DNA of 64,000 bases from JAFAHD01 sp963772515. Its GTDB lineage: Bacteria; Vulcanimicrobiota; Vulcanimicrobiia; Eremiobacterales; Eremiobacteraceae. The translations under genes were made by a program, and so were the position numbers. Position 1 is the first letter of the stretch. Each line of letters opens with the position of its first letter. A model generated the notes under the pieces. That model worked only from the letters and a program-made list of their open reading frames with translations. It was not told the DNA's origin and made no database searches. The stretch lies in NCBI GenBank assembly GCA_963772515.1, contig CAVYXC010000002.1:1116001-1180000 (forward strand), in the 5' to 3' direction. Shown in pieces: positions 11,824 through 21,917 of this stretch.

Positions 11824-12752
11824 TGAAAGGTATGATGACCGCTCTTCGCTCTGCTTTGATCGCTCTCGCCGTCTGTTGCGCCGTGCTTGCGTGCGCGCGC
11901 CCAAGCGCCGCCGCCGTGCAACAAGGCGACCAGTATTCCAATCGCGCGTACCTGACGCACATCAACGACGGCCTGACCGCGTTCTACACGAAGGACTTCG
12001 GCAAGGCGCGCACCGAGTTCGAAGCGGCGCTCGCGATCGCCCCGTCCGACTCGTTCGGGCTGTCGTTCCTCAACGCCAGCCTGCGCAATCTGGGCGTCGA
12101 CGCGCTGACCGAGCTCGCGAATCAAGAAGAAGAGGATGCGGCGAAAAACCCGCGCGATGCCCTCGCGCAGACGCGCCTCGGCTACACGTACCTGTTCATG
12201 GCGCAGTTCCAGACCGCACGCGGCCCCGATGCCCGCGACGCGTTCAACGCCGCCCTGCAGATCGATCCGCACATGCCTTCGGCGCACGTGGGGTTGGGCA
12301 TCTACCGGCTTGGCGACAATTCGACCAGCCGCGCGAAGGCCGAATTCCTCGCGGCGCTCGAGTACTCGCCCAAGGACGTGTTGGCGCGCGAGTATCTGTC
12401 GAGCATCTATCAGGTCGACCTCAAAGACCCCAATCGCGCGCTCGCGTACCTGGTGGACGTGCCGAACCTCATGCCCAATTATCCCGACGCGTTCTACCAT
12501 CTCGGCTCGATCATGGACGACCTGGGCCAGTACGACGCCGCGATCAAGTATCTCAAGACGGCGATCGACTTGGACAAGGGCCACGTCGGCGAAGCAGGGC
12601 AGTACGGCCTGCCGCTCTTGGGCACCGTATATCTCAAAGTGCACAAAGTCCCCGAGGCGAAGCTCGCTTTCTCGGAAGCGATCGTCTACGGTGAGGCGCC
12701 CGAGTTCTCGCAGTCGCAGCTCGATAAGATCAAGCGCGGCGATATCAAGTGA
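11823..12752 (+). CDS. Exported tetratricopeptide-repeat protein
   Basis: 309 residues with a signal sequence (TALRSALIALAVCCAVLACARPSAAA). Several TPR units follow, for example the helix pair DGLTAFYTKDFGKARTEFEA and later QYDAAIKYLKTAIDLDKG and VPEAKLAFSEAIVYGEAPEF. TPR proteins are protein-protein scaffolds; no partner is evident. The ATG at 11823 shares its A with the TAA of the phosphoesterase gene, so translation is probably coupled. The stop overlaps the GTG of the thioesterase gene. Confidence 0.82.
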   Translation: MKGMMTALRSALIALAVCCAVLACARPSAAAVQQGDQYSNRAYLTHINDGLTAFYTKDFGKARTEFEAALAIAPSDSFGLSFLNASLRNLGVDALTELANQEEEDAAKNPRDALAQTRLGYTYLFMAQFQTARGPDARDAFNAALQIDPHMPSAHVGLGIYRLGDNSTSRAKAEFLAALEYSPKDVLAREYLSSIYQVDLKDPNRALAYLVDVPNLMPNYPDAFYHLGSIMDDLGQYDAAIKYLKTAIDLDKGHVGEAGQYGLPLLGTVYLKVHKVPEAKLAFSEAIVYGEAPEFSQSQLDKIKRGDIK

Positions 12753-13180
12753 GCGCATCGCGCGAAGCGTTCTTGGCGTCGACGGCGCCCTCTCGCTTAG
12801 AGGACGATCGGCGCTGCTTCGCGTGCGGTCCGGATAACCCGCTCGGCCTGCGTCTCAAGTTCGAATACGGGAAAGACCGCGCGAGTTGCCGCGTCGTCAT
12901 CGACCCGCAGTTCAGCGGCTGGACCGGCATGCTGCACGGCGGCATCGTCGCGACGCTGCTCGACGAGGTGATGGCGCACGCCGCGATCGCCGCCGGCGCT
13001 CGCGCGGTGACCGCCAAACTTGAGATCCGCTTTCGGAAACCGGCGCCGACCGGCTCGCCCTTGCTGCTCGAGGGCACGGTCGAGCGGCGCCGCGCCAACG
13101 TGTTGGACGGGAAGGCTGTCTTGTCCGACGGCGCCGGCAACGTCTACGCCGAAGGCCATTCGCGCTTCGTCGCAGTCTAG
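12749..13180 (+). CDS. PaaI-family hotdog thioesterase
   Basis: A 143-residue hotdog-fold protein. The motif CFACGPDNPLGLRL followed by WTGMLHGGIVATLLDEVMAH is typical of PaaI/YiiD-like acyl-CoA thioesterases; HGG and the Asp of the following helix form the active site. The substrate is not determined. GTG 12749 overlaps the upstream TGA (GTGA). It is the fourth gene of a compact run starting at the BON lipoprotein. Confidence 0.85.
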   Translation: MSASREAFLASTAPSRLEDDRRCFACGPDNPLGLRLKFEYGKDRASCRVVIDPQFSGWTGMLHGGIVATLLDEVMAHAAIAAGARAVTAKLEIRFRKPAPTGSPLLLEGTVERRRANVLDGKAVLSDGAGNVYAEGHSRFVAV

Positions 13181-13189
13181 AGGCGGCGC

Positions 13190-13660
13190 ATGACCGCCAC
13201 TACGAGCGGCGAAAAGCTCATCGCGAGCAACCGGCGCGCCTTTCACGACTACAAGATCGACGAACGGATGGAGGCCGGGCTGGCGCTGACCGGCACGGAG
13301 GTCAAAAGCCTGCGCGTCAACGGCGCTTCGCTGGTCGACGGCTACGTCAGACTGCGAGGACGCGAAGCGTGGCTGGTCAACGTCCACATCCCGCCGTACG
13401 GGCAGGGCACGTTCTTCTCGCAGCACGAGCCGCGGCGGGACCGCAAGCTGCTGCTGCACGCGCGCGAGCTCAAACGGCTCGTCGGAACGCTGCAAGAGAA
13501 GGGGCTCGCACTGCTGCCGCTGCGTCTATATTTCAAACGCGGCAAGGTGAAGGCGGAGCTCGGACTTGGGCGCGGCAAGAAACACTATGACAAGCGCGAG
13601 ACGATCAAAGAACGCGAAGCGAAACGCGAAGCCGAGCGCTACGCGCGGCGCAGCTCGTAG
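13190..13660 (+). CDS. smpB: SsrA-binding protein SmpB
   Basis: Binds tmRNA and brings it to stalled ribosomes for trans-translation. The 156-residue length is normal. Family landmarks are ASNRRAFHDYKIDERMEAG, LTGTEVKSLR, AWLVNVHIPPY, LLPLRLYFKRGKVKAELGL and GRGKKHYDKRETIKERE, ending in the Lys/Arg-rich tail that enters the mRNA channel. The tmRNA gene is not in the window. The 3' end may overlap tilS. Confidence 0.97.
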   Translation: MTATTSGEKLIASNRRAFHDYKIDERMEAGLALTGTEVKSLRVNGASLVDGYVRLRGREAWLVNVHIPPYGQGTFFSQHEPRRDRKLLLHARELKRLVGTLQEKGLALLPLRLYFKRGKVKAELGLGRGKKHYDKRETIKEREAKREAERYARRSS

Positions 13661-15002
13661 CGGCGCGCCGTCCGGCCCGGCCGTGGTCGTGGCCGCGTCC
13701 GGCGGCGCGGACAGCGCTGCCGCGCTGCTGCTCGCGCGCGAGGCGATGCCGGCCGCCCAGCTCGTCGCCGTCTACATCGATCACGGCCTGCGCCCGCGTG
13801 CCGCGATCGCCGCCGACATCGCTGCGGTGCGCGCGCAGGCACGGCATGCCCGCGCAACCGTCGTCGTCGGCCGCGTCAGAGCGGCCAAACGGGGCGCGTC
13901 ACCCGAAGCCGCGGCTCGCGAGGTTCGGTACCGCGAGCTGGTGCGCATCGCCCATCGGTTGCGCGCGACGGCTATCGTCACCGGCCATCATCGCGACGAC
14001 GTGAGCGAGACCGCGCTGCTCGCACTCGTGCGCGGCAGCGGCCTCGATGGACTCGCCGCCATGCCCCGTCGCCGGGCACTTGCCCCCGGCATCGTGCTGA
14101 TGCGCCCCCTGTTGGACTACAGCAAGACCCAATTACGCGAATTCATCCGCGCGTGCGGCGTGCCGTTCGCCACGGACGAGACCAACGCCGATGTTCGTCT
14201 GCGGCGCAACGCCGTGCGCGCGCTGCTGATCGAGTTGGAACGCATCGCGCCGGGAGCCGGCAAAGCGATCGCGCGCTCGGCCGCGCTGCTGGCTGCCGAC
14301 CGATCCACGCTTGACGCGCTCGCGCGAGCCGCTTGGGAAGAGGCGCGCATCGTGGGCTCGGACGGGGAGCTGTCCGTGGCCGCGCTACGCCGGCTCGAGC
14401 CGCCGTTACTGCGGCGCGTGATCCGTCACGCCGTCAAGGACGGCGCCGGTACGTTGCGCGACTTCCACCTCGAGCATTGTGAGGCGATCGCCGCGGCGAT
14501 CAGCGCCGGCCGAGGCGGCACGTTTCACGCCGGCAGAGCTTCGGTCGAGCTATCAGCTGGTAGGCTGACCGTGCATGCGAAGAAGCCACGGAGCGGTCGA
14601 ATTCATTCGACCGGCGATGAGCTTGGAACGTCCACGATCGCCGTGCCGAAAGGCCGCGCGATCTCCACAGATACGAGCGGCCGCATGCGCATGCAACGCA
14701 TCGCTCGAGCGAAGGCTCCGAAACGCGCGATGCTCTTAGATGAAAGCGCGCTTTCGCCGGGCATGCGGTTGACGGTGCGTGCGCCGCGGGAAGGCGACAC
14801 ATGCGTGCCGTCCGGCCGCAGCCGCCTGACATCGCTTGCACGTTTTCTCGCGAAGGCCGGCGTTCCGCGACATCGGCGCGCAAGCGTGCCGCTGTTGTGC
14901 CTCGGCAAGCGCATCGTCGCCGCCATCGGCGTGCGCGTCATGGAGCCCTTCGCCGCCCGCGGTGATCGGGCGTTGGCGGTTTTGTGGGGTGGGTCGCACT
15001 AG
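13587..15002 (+). CDS. tilS: tRNA(Ile)-lysidine synthase TilS
   Basis: Adds lysine to C34 of tRNA-Ile(CAU). The PP-loop ATP site AASGGADSAAALL and the VTGHHRDDVSETALLALVRG block are clear, as is the LLDYSKTQLREFIRACGVPF region. ATG 13587 would overlap smpB by 74 bases. GTG 13683, just before the PP-loop, is an alternative that removes the overlap but leaves a very short N-terminus. A 20-base palindromic repeat at 14594-14613 is read in frame as a Gly-Arg-Ile-His-Ser-Thr stretch between the central and C-terminal domains, so the gene tolerates a repeat insertion or it marks a linker. Confidence 0.9.
   Translation: MTSARRSKNAKRNAKPSATRGAARSGAPSGPAVVVAASGGADSAAALLLAREAMPAAQLVAVYIDHGLRPRAAIAADIAAVRAQARHARATVVVGRVRAAKRGASPEAAAREVRYRELVRIAHRLRATAIVTGHHRDDVSETALLALVRGSGLDGLAAMPRRRALAPGIVLMRPLLDYSKTQLREFIRACGVPFATDETNADVRLRRNAVRALLIELERIAPGAGKAIARSAALLAADRSTLDALARAAWEEARIVGSDGELSVAALRRLEPPLLRRVIRHAVKDGAGTLRDFHLEHCEAIAAAISAGRGGTFHAGRASVELSAGRLTVHAKKPRSGRIHSTGDELGTSTIAVPKGRAISTDTSGRMRMQRIARAKAPKRAMLLDESALSPGMRLTVRAPREGDTCVPSGRSRLTSLARFLAKAGVPRHRRASVPLLCLGKRIVAAIGVRVMEPFAARGDRALAVLWGGSH
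14594..14613. repeat. 20-base palindromic repeat inside tilS
   Basis: Perfect inverted repeat: arm CGGTCGAAT (14594-14602), TC, arm ATTCGACCG (14605-14613). The same arm type occurs in the double element after thiC (3200-3237). Here it keeps the tilS reading frame open. Confidence 0.8.
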
Positions 15003-15169
15003 GACGATTTGTGCGCGTTCCAGGGTAGGGTAGCACAGGCGGCAGCAAGAAGCCCTGGCTCACACACCTCAAGACTCCATTAAACTTCCCGACCGCCCGA
15101 TACGTACTAATAGAAGAAACTCCGGGGGCGGTTCCCGGGACAGAAAGGCCCCATTCGGGGAAATCAGCG
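15003..15169 (+). promoter_or_regulatory. ftsH upstream region with two small hairpins
   Basis: A 167-base gap. It holds a possible promoter (TTCCCG at 15088-15093, 16-base spacer, TAATAG at 15110-15115). After it come two small stem-loops: CCGGG/CCCGG near 15123-15139 and CCCC-ATTC-GGGG near 15150-15161, just ahead of the TTG start of ftsH. The hairpin next to the start could affect translation. Nothing else was recognised. Confidence 0.35.
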
Positions 15170-17107
15170 TTGGCTAAGTTCGTCCGGTACCTGTTGGCAG
15201 TCGCGATCGTGGCGGTGCTCGTCGCGCTCGGCATCGCATGGTACAAACAAAGCGCGACCCAGCAGAAGACCGTCGATTACAGCGAGTTCGTCGCTCGGGT
15301 GAACAAGTCGCCCGAGTCGATCAACAGCGTCACGCTGGGATCGACCAGCGCTACTGCCAAGCTCGTCGGCGATGAGACAGACAAGGTCAGCATCCCCAAC
15401 GCCGAGATGGCCAAGGAGCTCGGCGACCTGATGCTGTCCAAGAACATCAAGGTCAAGGGCGACGGCTCGAACGACAACAACACGCAAGCGTGGATGTACG
15501 CCATCAACATCGTTCCCATCGTGTTGATCATCATCTTCGTCATGGTCATCATGCGCCAAGCGCAGTCCGGCGGCAGCCAGGCGCTGTCGTTCGGCCGCAG
15601 CCGCGCCAAGCTGCTCACGGAGAACCGGCCCAAAGTCACGTTCGCCGACGTCGCCGGCGTCGATGAAGCCAAACAAGAATTGGCCGAGGTCGTCGAGTTC
15701 CTCAAGTATCCGAAGAAATTCCAAGCTCTGGGTGCGCGCATCCCCAAAGGTTTGCTGCTGCTCGGCCCTCCCGGCAGCGGCAAGACGCTGCTCGCGCGCG
15801 CGATCGCAGGTGAGGCCGGCGTGCCGTTCTTCAGCATTTCGGGCTCGGATTTCGTCGAGATGTTCGTCGGCGTCGGCGCGTCGCGCGTGCGCGACCTCTT
15901 CGATCAAGCCAAGAAGAGCGCGCCCTGCATCATCTTCATCGACGAGATCGACGCGGTCGGACGCCAGCGCGGCGCCGGCCTGGGCGGCGGCCACGACGAG
16001 CGCGAGCAGACGCTCAATCAATTGCTCGTCGAGATGGACGGTTTTGATCTCAACACCGGCGTCATCCTGATCGCTGCGACCAACCGGCCCGACGTCTTGG
16101 ACCCTGCCCTGCTGCGTCCGGGCCGCTTCGACCGCCAAGTGGTCGTGGACCGCGCCGACGTCGTCGGCCGCGCGCAGATCCTCGCGGTGCACGCACGGAA
16201 CAAGCCGCTCGCGCCGAACGTCAAGCTCGAAGTGCTGGCGCGGCGCACGCCCGGTTTCTCGGGCGCCGATCTGGAGAATCTGCTCAACGAAGCCGCGCTG
16301 CTGGCGGCGCGCCAGAACAAGACGCAGATCGACATGGAGAACTGCGAAGAGGCGATCGACCGCGTCATCGCAGGTCCCGAGCGCAAGAGCCGCATCATGA
16401 GCCAGCGCGAGAAAGAGATGATCGCCTATCACGAGAGCGGTCATGCGCTGGTGGCAAAGCTGCTGCCGCACGCCGATCCGCTGCATAAAGTCACGATCAT
16501 CCCGCGCGGCATGTCGCTGGGCCACACCATGCAGCTTCCGACCGAAGACCGCTATCTCATGATCAAAGCCGAGATCATCGACCGCATCATGGTCATGCTC
16601 GGCGCGCGCGCGGCAGAAGAGCTGATTTTCCACGAGTCGACCACGGGCGCATACGACGACCTGCAGCGGGCCACAGGGTTAGCGCGCAAGATGGTCATGG
16701 AATGGGGCATGAGCACCAAACTGGGACCGATCGCGCTCGGCAAGAAACACGAGCAGGTGTTCTTGGGCCGCGACATCATGGAAGAGCGGAACTATTCCGA
16801 AGAGGTCGCGAGCCAGATCGACACCGAGGTGCGCGGCATCATCGACACCTGCTACGCCGCATCCTACAGCCTGTTGGAGACCAACATCGACAAATTGCAC
16901 CGGCTCGCGGAGGCGTTGCTCGAGCGCGAGACGGTCGAAGGCGAAGACGTCGATCGGCTGCTCTCGGACGCGCCAGCGGCGAGCCCGGTGCGCAAGCCCG
17001 AAGCCGTGCTGCCCGAACAAGCCGCGGCCGCTGCCGCAGCGCCAAAAGAAGAGAAGCCGCGCAAAGCGGGCGGGGCGTTGCCGTTCCCGCCACCCGAGCC
17101 GGCATAG
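15170..17107 (+). CDS. ftsH: ATP-dependent zinc metalloprotease FtsH
   Basis: Membrane-anchored AAA+ protease that degrades misfolded membrane and regulatory proteins. 645 residues: TM1 at about 5-24, a periplasmic loop, TM2 at about 107-127. The AAA domain has Walker A GPPGSGKTLL (about 198-207), Walker B IIFIDEIDAVGRQR and the second region of homology RPGRFDRQ. The zinc site is AYHESGHAL (about 419-427). The C-terminal tail is Ala/Pro/Lys-rich. The TTG start is supported by the conserved first membrane segment directly after it. It follows tilS, an order common in many bacteria (tilS-[hpt]-ftsH). Confidence 0.98.
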   Translation: MAKFVRYLLAVAIVAVLVALGIAWYKQSATQQKTVDYSEFVARVNKSPESINSVTLGSTSATAKLVGDETDKVSIPNAEMAKELGDLMLSKNIKVKGDGSNDNNTQAWMYAINIVPIVLIIIFVMVIMRQAQSGGSQALSFGRSRAKLLTENRPKVTFADVAGVDEAKQELAEVVEFLKYPKKFQALGARIPKGLLLLGPPGSGKTLLARAIAGEAGVPFFSISGSDFVEMFVGVGASRVRDLFDQAKKSAPCIIFIDEIDAVGRQRGAGLGGGHDEREQTLNQLLVEMDGFDLNTGVILIAATNRPDVLDPALLRPGRFDRQVVVDRADVVGRAQILAVHARNKPLAPNVKLEVLARRTPGFSGADLENLLNEAALLAARQNKTQIDMENCEEAIDRVIAGPERKSRIMSQREKEMIAYHESGHALVAKLLPHADPLHKVTIIPRGMSLGHTMQLPTEDRYLMIKAEIIDRIMVMLGARAAEELIFHESTTGAYDDLQRATGLARKMVMEWGMSTKLGPIALGKKHEQVFLGRDIMEERNYSEEVASQIDTEVRGIIDTCYAASYSLLETNIDKLHRLAEALLERETVEGEDVDRLLSDAPAASPVRKPEAVLPEQAAAAAAAPKEEKPRKAGGALPFPPPEPA

Positions 17108-17153
17108 TAGGGCGCGTTCTCCGGAGCGCGCGAATCCTGAAAGGCATATCGCA

Positions 17154-18554
17154 ATGCTCATCCGTCGCGGCATCGTTGCCGCGCTTGTGTTCTCCGCGCT
17201 GCTCTCGGCGCCGCCGCTCGCTCGCGCCGCCGCGCCTGCCTCGGCGGACAAACTCGCTGCGGGCGAATCGACGTTATCCGACGGATTGACCGTCGCGGTA
17301 CGCAGCGCGACGCTCTCGCCGACTGCCGCCCTTGAGGTTTGGATCGTCAGCCCGTCAGACGGTTATGGCACTCCGGCGCCGGGCATCGCACGTCTTGCCG
17401 CGCTAAGCGTCATCGCGACCAAGGTCAGCGGACAATCGCTGCGCGACGTCGTGCGCGACGACGGCGGCCAGTTGATGGTGTCGGTGTTCCCCAGTTCGAC
17501 CGAGATATCGGTCCTCGCGCCGGCCAACGCCGCCGACCAATTGGCCGATGCGCTGCTCGCCCGCGTGCTGCATCCCGCGATCGACGCGGCCGGTTTTCGC
17601 GACGCGAAGCTGCGGCTGGCCGAGCAGCAGGCCGTCGCCGCGAGCGAGCCCGATGTGCTGTTGCGAGACGGCATCTTCAGCCAGTTGTTCTCGGACGGAC
17701 CATTCCACGCGTCGACGTATGGCGGGCCGGATAACCTGCGGACGCTGAGCATGGCCGACGCCGCGACGTACGCGACGCAAGCGTACGTGCCGGGCAATGA
17801 GATCGTGGTCGTCGTCGGCGGCGGCTTGGACGAAGACGCGCTGAACGCGCGCATCGCGAGCGCGGCGCCTCCAGCGGCGCTAGGCGGCTCGCTGCCCGCA
17901 TCGACCCTGGCGCGGCCCAGCGGCACGACCTACAACGCCGGCTTTGCCGATGCAGGCGGTGTGGCGCTCGGCTGGATCGGACCCTCGGTCAGCGACGAGC
18001 GCACGTCGACCGCGATGGATTTCATCTCTGACTATCTCACCCGCCCGGATTATGGATTGGTCGCCAAGGCGGTGGCCGATGCCGATCCGCAAGCCGATTT
18101 CAACGGACAGTTCATCACGCTGCGCGGTGCCGGCGTTTTCTATATGACCGTCACCGGCGGCAAACACTCGGCAGATGCGATGGCCGCCGTGGTGCGCACC
18201 GCGATGAAGCCGCTGCTGGACGGGCCGCTGCCCGCGCAAGAGTTCGCTCGCGCGCTGGAAGCATTCCGCGTCCACACGTTGCGCGATACGCAGACGCCGC
18301 AGGAGCTGGCCGATAACTACGGCTGGTACTTCGCGCAGGGCGCACCGGCGTACGCGCCCTCGGTCACCGACATCTCGCTCAACGGCGATTACTATAGCCA
18401 AGCGGCGTCGTTGACCGCGCAAACCATCTACGCCGCGGCGAAGACGTATCTAGGCGCGACGCCGGTCACGGCGACGGTGGCGCCGCGACCGCAAGCGCCC
18501 GCAACCACCAGCATGCTGCCGGGCGGCCGGAATCCGGATAGGGAAGCACGATGA
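17154..18554 (+). CDS. M16-family peptidase homologue without zinc motif (first of pair)
   Basis: 466 residues with a signal peptide (GIVAALVFSALLSAPPLARAAAP). The organisation follows the M16B fold: an N-terminal half with the APGIARLAALSVIATKVSG region, and a second half with GGKHSADAMAAVVRTAMKPL. In active M16 enzymes an HXXEH motif lies in the first helix; here the matching stretch is RLAAL, with no His or Glu. It is therefore expected to be non-catalytic, like the substrate-binding subunit of heterodimeric M16B proteases. The stop overlaps the start of a second M16 homologue by 4 bases (ATGA). Confidence 0.85.
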   Translation: MLIRRGIVAALVFSALLSAPPLARAAAPASADKLAAGESTLSDGLTVAVRSATLSPTAALEVWIVSPSDGYGTPAPGIARLAALSVIATKVSGQSLRDVVRDDGGQLMVSVFPSSTEISVLAPANAADQLADALLARVLHPAIDAAGFRDAKLRLAEQQAVAASEPDVLLRDGIFSQLFSDGPFHASTYGGPDNLRTLSMADAATYATQAYVPGNEIVVVVGGGLDEDALNARIASAAPPAALGGSLPASTLARPSGTTYNAGFADAGGVALGWIGPSVSDERTSTAMDFISDYLTRPDYGLVAKAVADADPQADFNGQFITLRGAGVFYMTVTGGKHSADAMAAVVRTAMKPLLDGPLPAQEFARALEAFRVHTLRDTQTPQELADNYGWYFAQGAPAYAPSVTDISLNGDYYSQAASLTAQTIYAAAKTYLGATPVTATVAPRPQAPATTSMLPGGRNPDREAR

Positions 18555-19873
18555 ATCACGCCACTTCGCGATTGGCCGCTGCGCTTGCAGCAGTACTTGT
18601 CGGCGGCGCGCTCCTCGGCGCGGCTCCCGCCCCGGACGCAGGTCACTTCCCTCCGGCGACGATCAGCGTCTTGCCCAACGGCGTGATCGTCACGGCGCAA
18701 ATCTCAAACGATTCACCGATCGCCGGCGCGCAAGTGTTCGTGCCCGCCGGCCTCATGCAGCAGACCGCACTGACCGCGGGTATCGCGGCCGTGACCGCCG
18801 CGACCGTGCTGCGCACCCCGGTCGAGGGCGGGCGAAGCCTCACCGACACCGCGACGGCGGCCGGCGGCGCAGTCGGCTACACGGTCGACCCGGGAGCGAC
18901 GCGTTTCCAGCTGGAGTGTCAGGCCTCCGCATTGCCCCAGCTGCTCGCTGACCTTGCGCGCGCCATGGCAGCGCCAGATCCGGCGCAGTTCGCGGCGGCG
19001 CGCACGGAAGTGAGCGCCGCGGCCGCCGACGATGAGACCAACCCTGCGCTCGTCGCCTATGCGATGGTGCGCCAGGTGCGGTATCAAGGCAGCGGGTTTG
19101 CATACCCCCAGGGCGGCAGGCCGACCAGCTTGGCGCACCTGACGGTCGCGGATATGCAGAAGTTCGCCGCGACGTATCAATATGGCACGGGAACCATCGT
19201 CGCGCTGACCGGCGCGCTGTCGCCCCAAGACATCGACGCAGCCGGCAAAGCGTTCGCCTCATGGCCCGCGCGCACGGCACCGGCGTCCGCGCCGATCGTC
19301 GCGGAGAAGCGCCAACACGAGATCGTGGCGCACCGCAACGTGCAAGCTCCGTGGTTGGCGATCGGCTTCAATGCCCCGTCGCAGTTCTCCAAGGATTTTC
19401 CGGCGATGCTGGTGATCCAGGCGCTGCTCGGCCGCGGCGGCGACGTGCACGCGTTATCGTTCGGCTCGGGCGGGTCCGGCGGCGCCGCCGACTACGTGGG
19501 CGCGTACTACCAATACGAAGCGCAGCCCGGCTCCTTCCTGATCTTCCTCAACGGCGGCAGCGGCGACATCGACGCGGCGCTGCGCCAAGTGGAACAGGGC
19601 ATCGTGCGCCTGCGCACCGATCCGCTGCCCGACGAGCTTGTCGTGCGCGCCAAGAAATTGGCGTTGGGCGACTATTACCTCTCGGTCACGTCGCTGTCGG
19701 ATGCGGCCTGGCTGTTGGGCCGTTCGGCGAGCTCGCCTGACGGCGTCGGCTTCGAGAATGCGCTGGCGACGCGCATCTCAGCCGTCAGCGCGGCCGACAT
19801 CGAGCGCGTCGCGCGGCAATATCTGGCCGACGAGACCGTCGCCGTGGTGCTCCCGGTCACCGCAGGCCGCTAG
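18551..19873 (+). CDS. M16-family peptidase homologue without zinc motif (second of pair)
   Basis: 440 residues with a signal peptide (AALAAVLVGGALLGAAPAP). The start VLPNGVIVTAQISNDSPIAGAQVFVPAG is the usual M16 first strand pair (L-x-N-G-h). The helix that should hold HXXEH reads TAGIAAVTAATVL. The second half contains FNAPSQFSKDFPAMLVIQALLG and the family's C-terminal domain. No catalytic subunit is present on either side, so the two proteins may form a dimer with a scaffold or chaperone role, or pair with a catalytic subunit elsewhere. Both are predicted to be exported. Confidence 0.85.
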   Translation: MNHATSRLAAALAAVLVGGALLGAAPAPDAGHFPPATISVLPNGVIVTAQISNDSPIAGAQVFVPAGLMQQTALTAGIAAVTAATVLRTPVEGGRSLTDTATAAGGAVGYTVDPGATRFQLECQASALPQLLADLARAMAAPDPAQFAAARTEVSAAAADDETNPALVAYAMVRQVRYQGSGFAYPQGGRPTSLAHLTVADMQKFAATYQYGTGTIVALTGALSPQDIDAAGKAFASWPARTAPASAPIVAEKRQHEIVAHRNVQAPWLAIGFNAPSQFSKDFPAMLVIQALLGRGGDVHALSFGSGGSGGAADYVGAYYQYEAQPGSFLIFLNGGSGDIDAALRQVEQGIVRLRTDPLPDELVVRAKKLALGDYYLSVTSLSDAAWLLGRSASSPDGVGFENALATRISAVSAADIERVARQYLADETVAVVLPVTAGR

Positions 19874-19884
19874 GCGGCGCGGGC

Positions 19885-20972
19885 GTGCGCGTCGCGTTCG
19901 TCCACGACTACCTCACGCAACTCGGCGGCGCCGAGCGGGTCCTCGCGCAGATGCACGCGTTGTATCCCGAAGCGCCGATCTACACCTCGCTGTACGATCG
20001 CGCCGCCATGGGGCCGGCATTTGCGGACCTCGACATACGCACCAGCTGGCTGCAGAGGATCCCCGGCGCGCCGCGGCGTTTCCGCGCGCTGTTGCCGCTG
20101 TACCCGGGTGCATTCGAGGCGCTCGACCTGCGCGGCTACGACCTCGTGATCTCCTCGACGACGTCCTTCGCCAAAGGCGTGCGCGTGCCGCACGGCGCGC
20201 TTCACGTGTCGTACGTCAACACGCCGACCCGCTTTCTGTGGTACCCGGCCGAATACGCGTTCGAAATCGTGCCGCCGCTGGCGCGACCGGCGCTGCGCGC
20301 CGCGATGCCGGGCCTGCGGCGTTGGGACTACAGCGCCGCGCAGCGCCCGCACCGCATCATCGCCAATTCGCGCAACGTCGCCGCGCGCATCCGCGCCTGC
20401 TACCATCGCGATAGCGACGTCGTTCCCTGCCCGGTCGACATCGAGCGTTTTGCGCCGTCGGCGCAAGTCGACGACTACTACCTGGTGGTGGCCAGGCTCT
20501 TGCCGTACAAGCGAGTGGCGCTGGCGATCGAAGCGTGCAATTCGCTGGGCGCGCCGCTCGTCGTGGTCGGCACCGGTCCGGATGAAGCGCGGCTGCGCGC
20601 GCTCGCGGGCCCGACCGTCACCTTCGCCGGCCACGTCGATGATGCGCGACGGCGCGAGCTGTTCGCGCGCGCACGCGCGGTCATCGTGCCCGGCGTCGAG
20701 GACTACGGTCTTGTCGCGCTGGAAGCCGCCGCGTCGGGGCGGCCCGTCATGGCATTCGCAGCCGGAGGGTCGCTCGAAACGGTCGTTGAAGGCGAAACCG
20801 GTTCGTTCTTCCGCGAGGCGACGCCGGACGCATTAGCGACGGCGCTGCGCGCATTCGTGCCCGAGCAATTCTCTGCGGCACGGCTCGCCGGCCACGCGGC
20901 GCAGTTCTCGCCCGAGCGGTTCCGGGCGCAGCTGCGTGAACTCATCGAGCGCTATCTGAGCGAGTACGCGGC

Positions 20973-20976
<4 letters not shown>
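19885..20976 (+). CDS. Glycosyltransferase family 4
   Basis: 363 residues with the GT-B fold. The N-terminal MRVAFVHDYLTQLGGAERVL contains the glycine loop of GT4 enzymes. The C-terminal domain has GVEDYGLVALEAAASGRPV, the E-x7-E type donor-sugar site. VSYVNTPTRFLW is common in WbaZ/mannosyl- or rhamnosyl-transferase-like members. Donor and acceptor are unknown; surface polysaccharide synthesis is likely. GTG 19885 lies 11 bases after the M16 stop. It overlaps the next gene by 4 bases (GTGA). Confidence 0.88.

Positions 20977-21913
<937 letters not shown>

Positions 21914-21917
<4 letters not shown>

Noticed and set aside
15164..16633. 489-residue minus-strand frame opposite ftsH
   Set aside because: Antisense shadow of a fully conserved ftsH, with no ribosome site and no recognisable domain.
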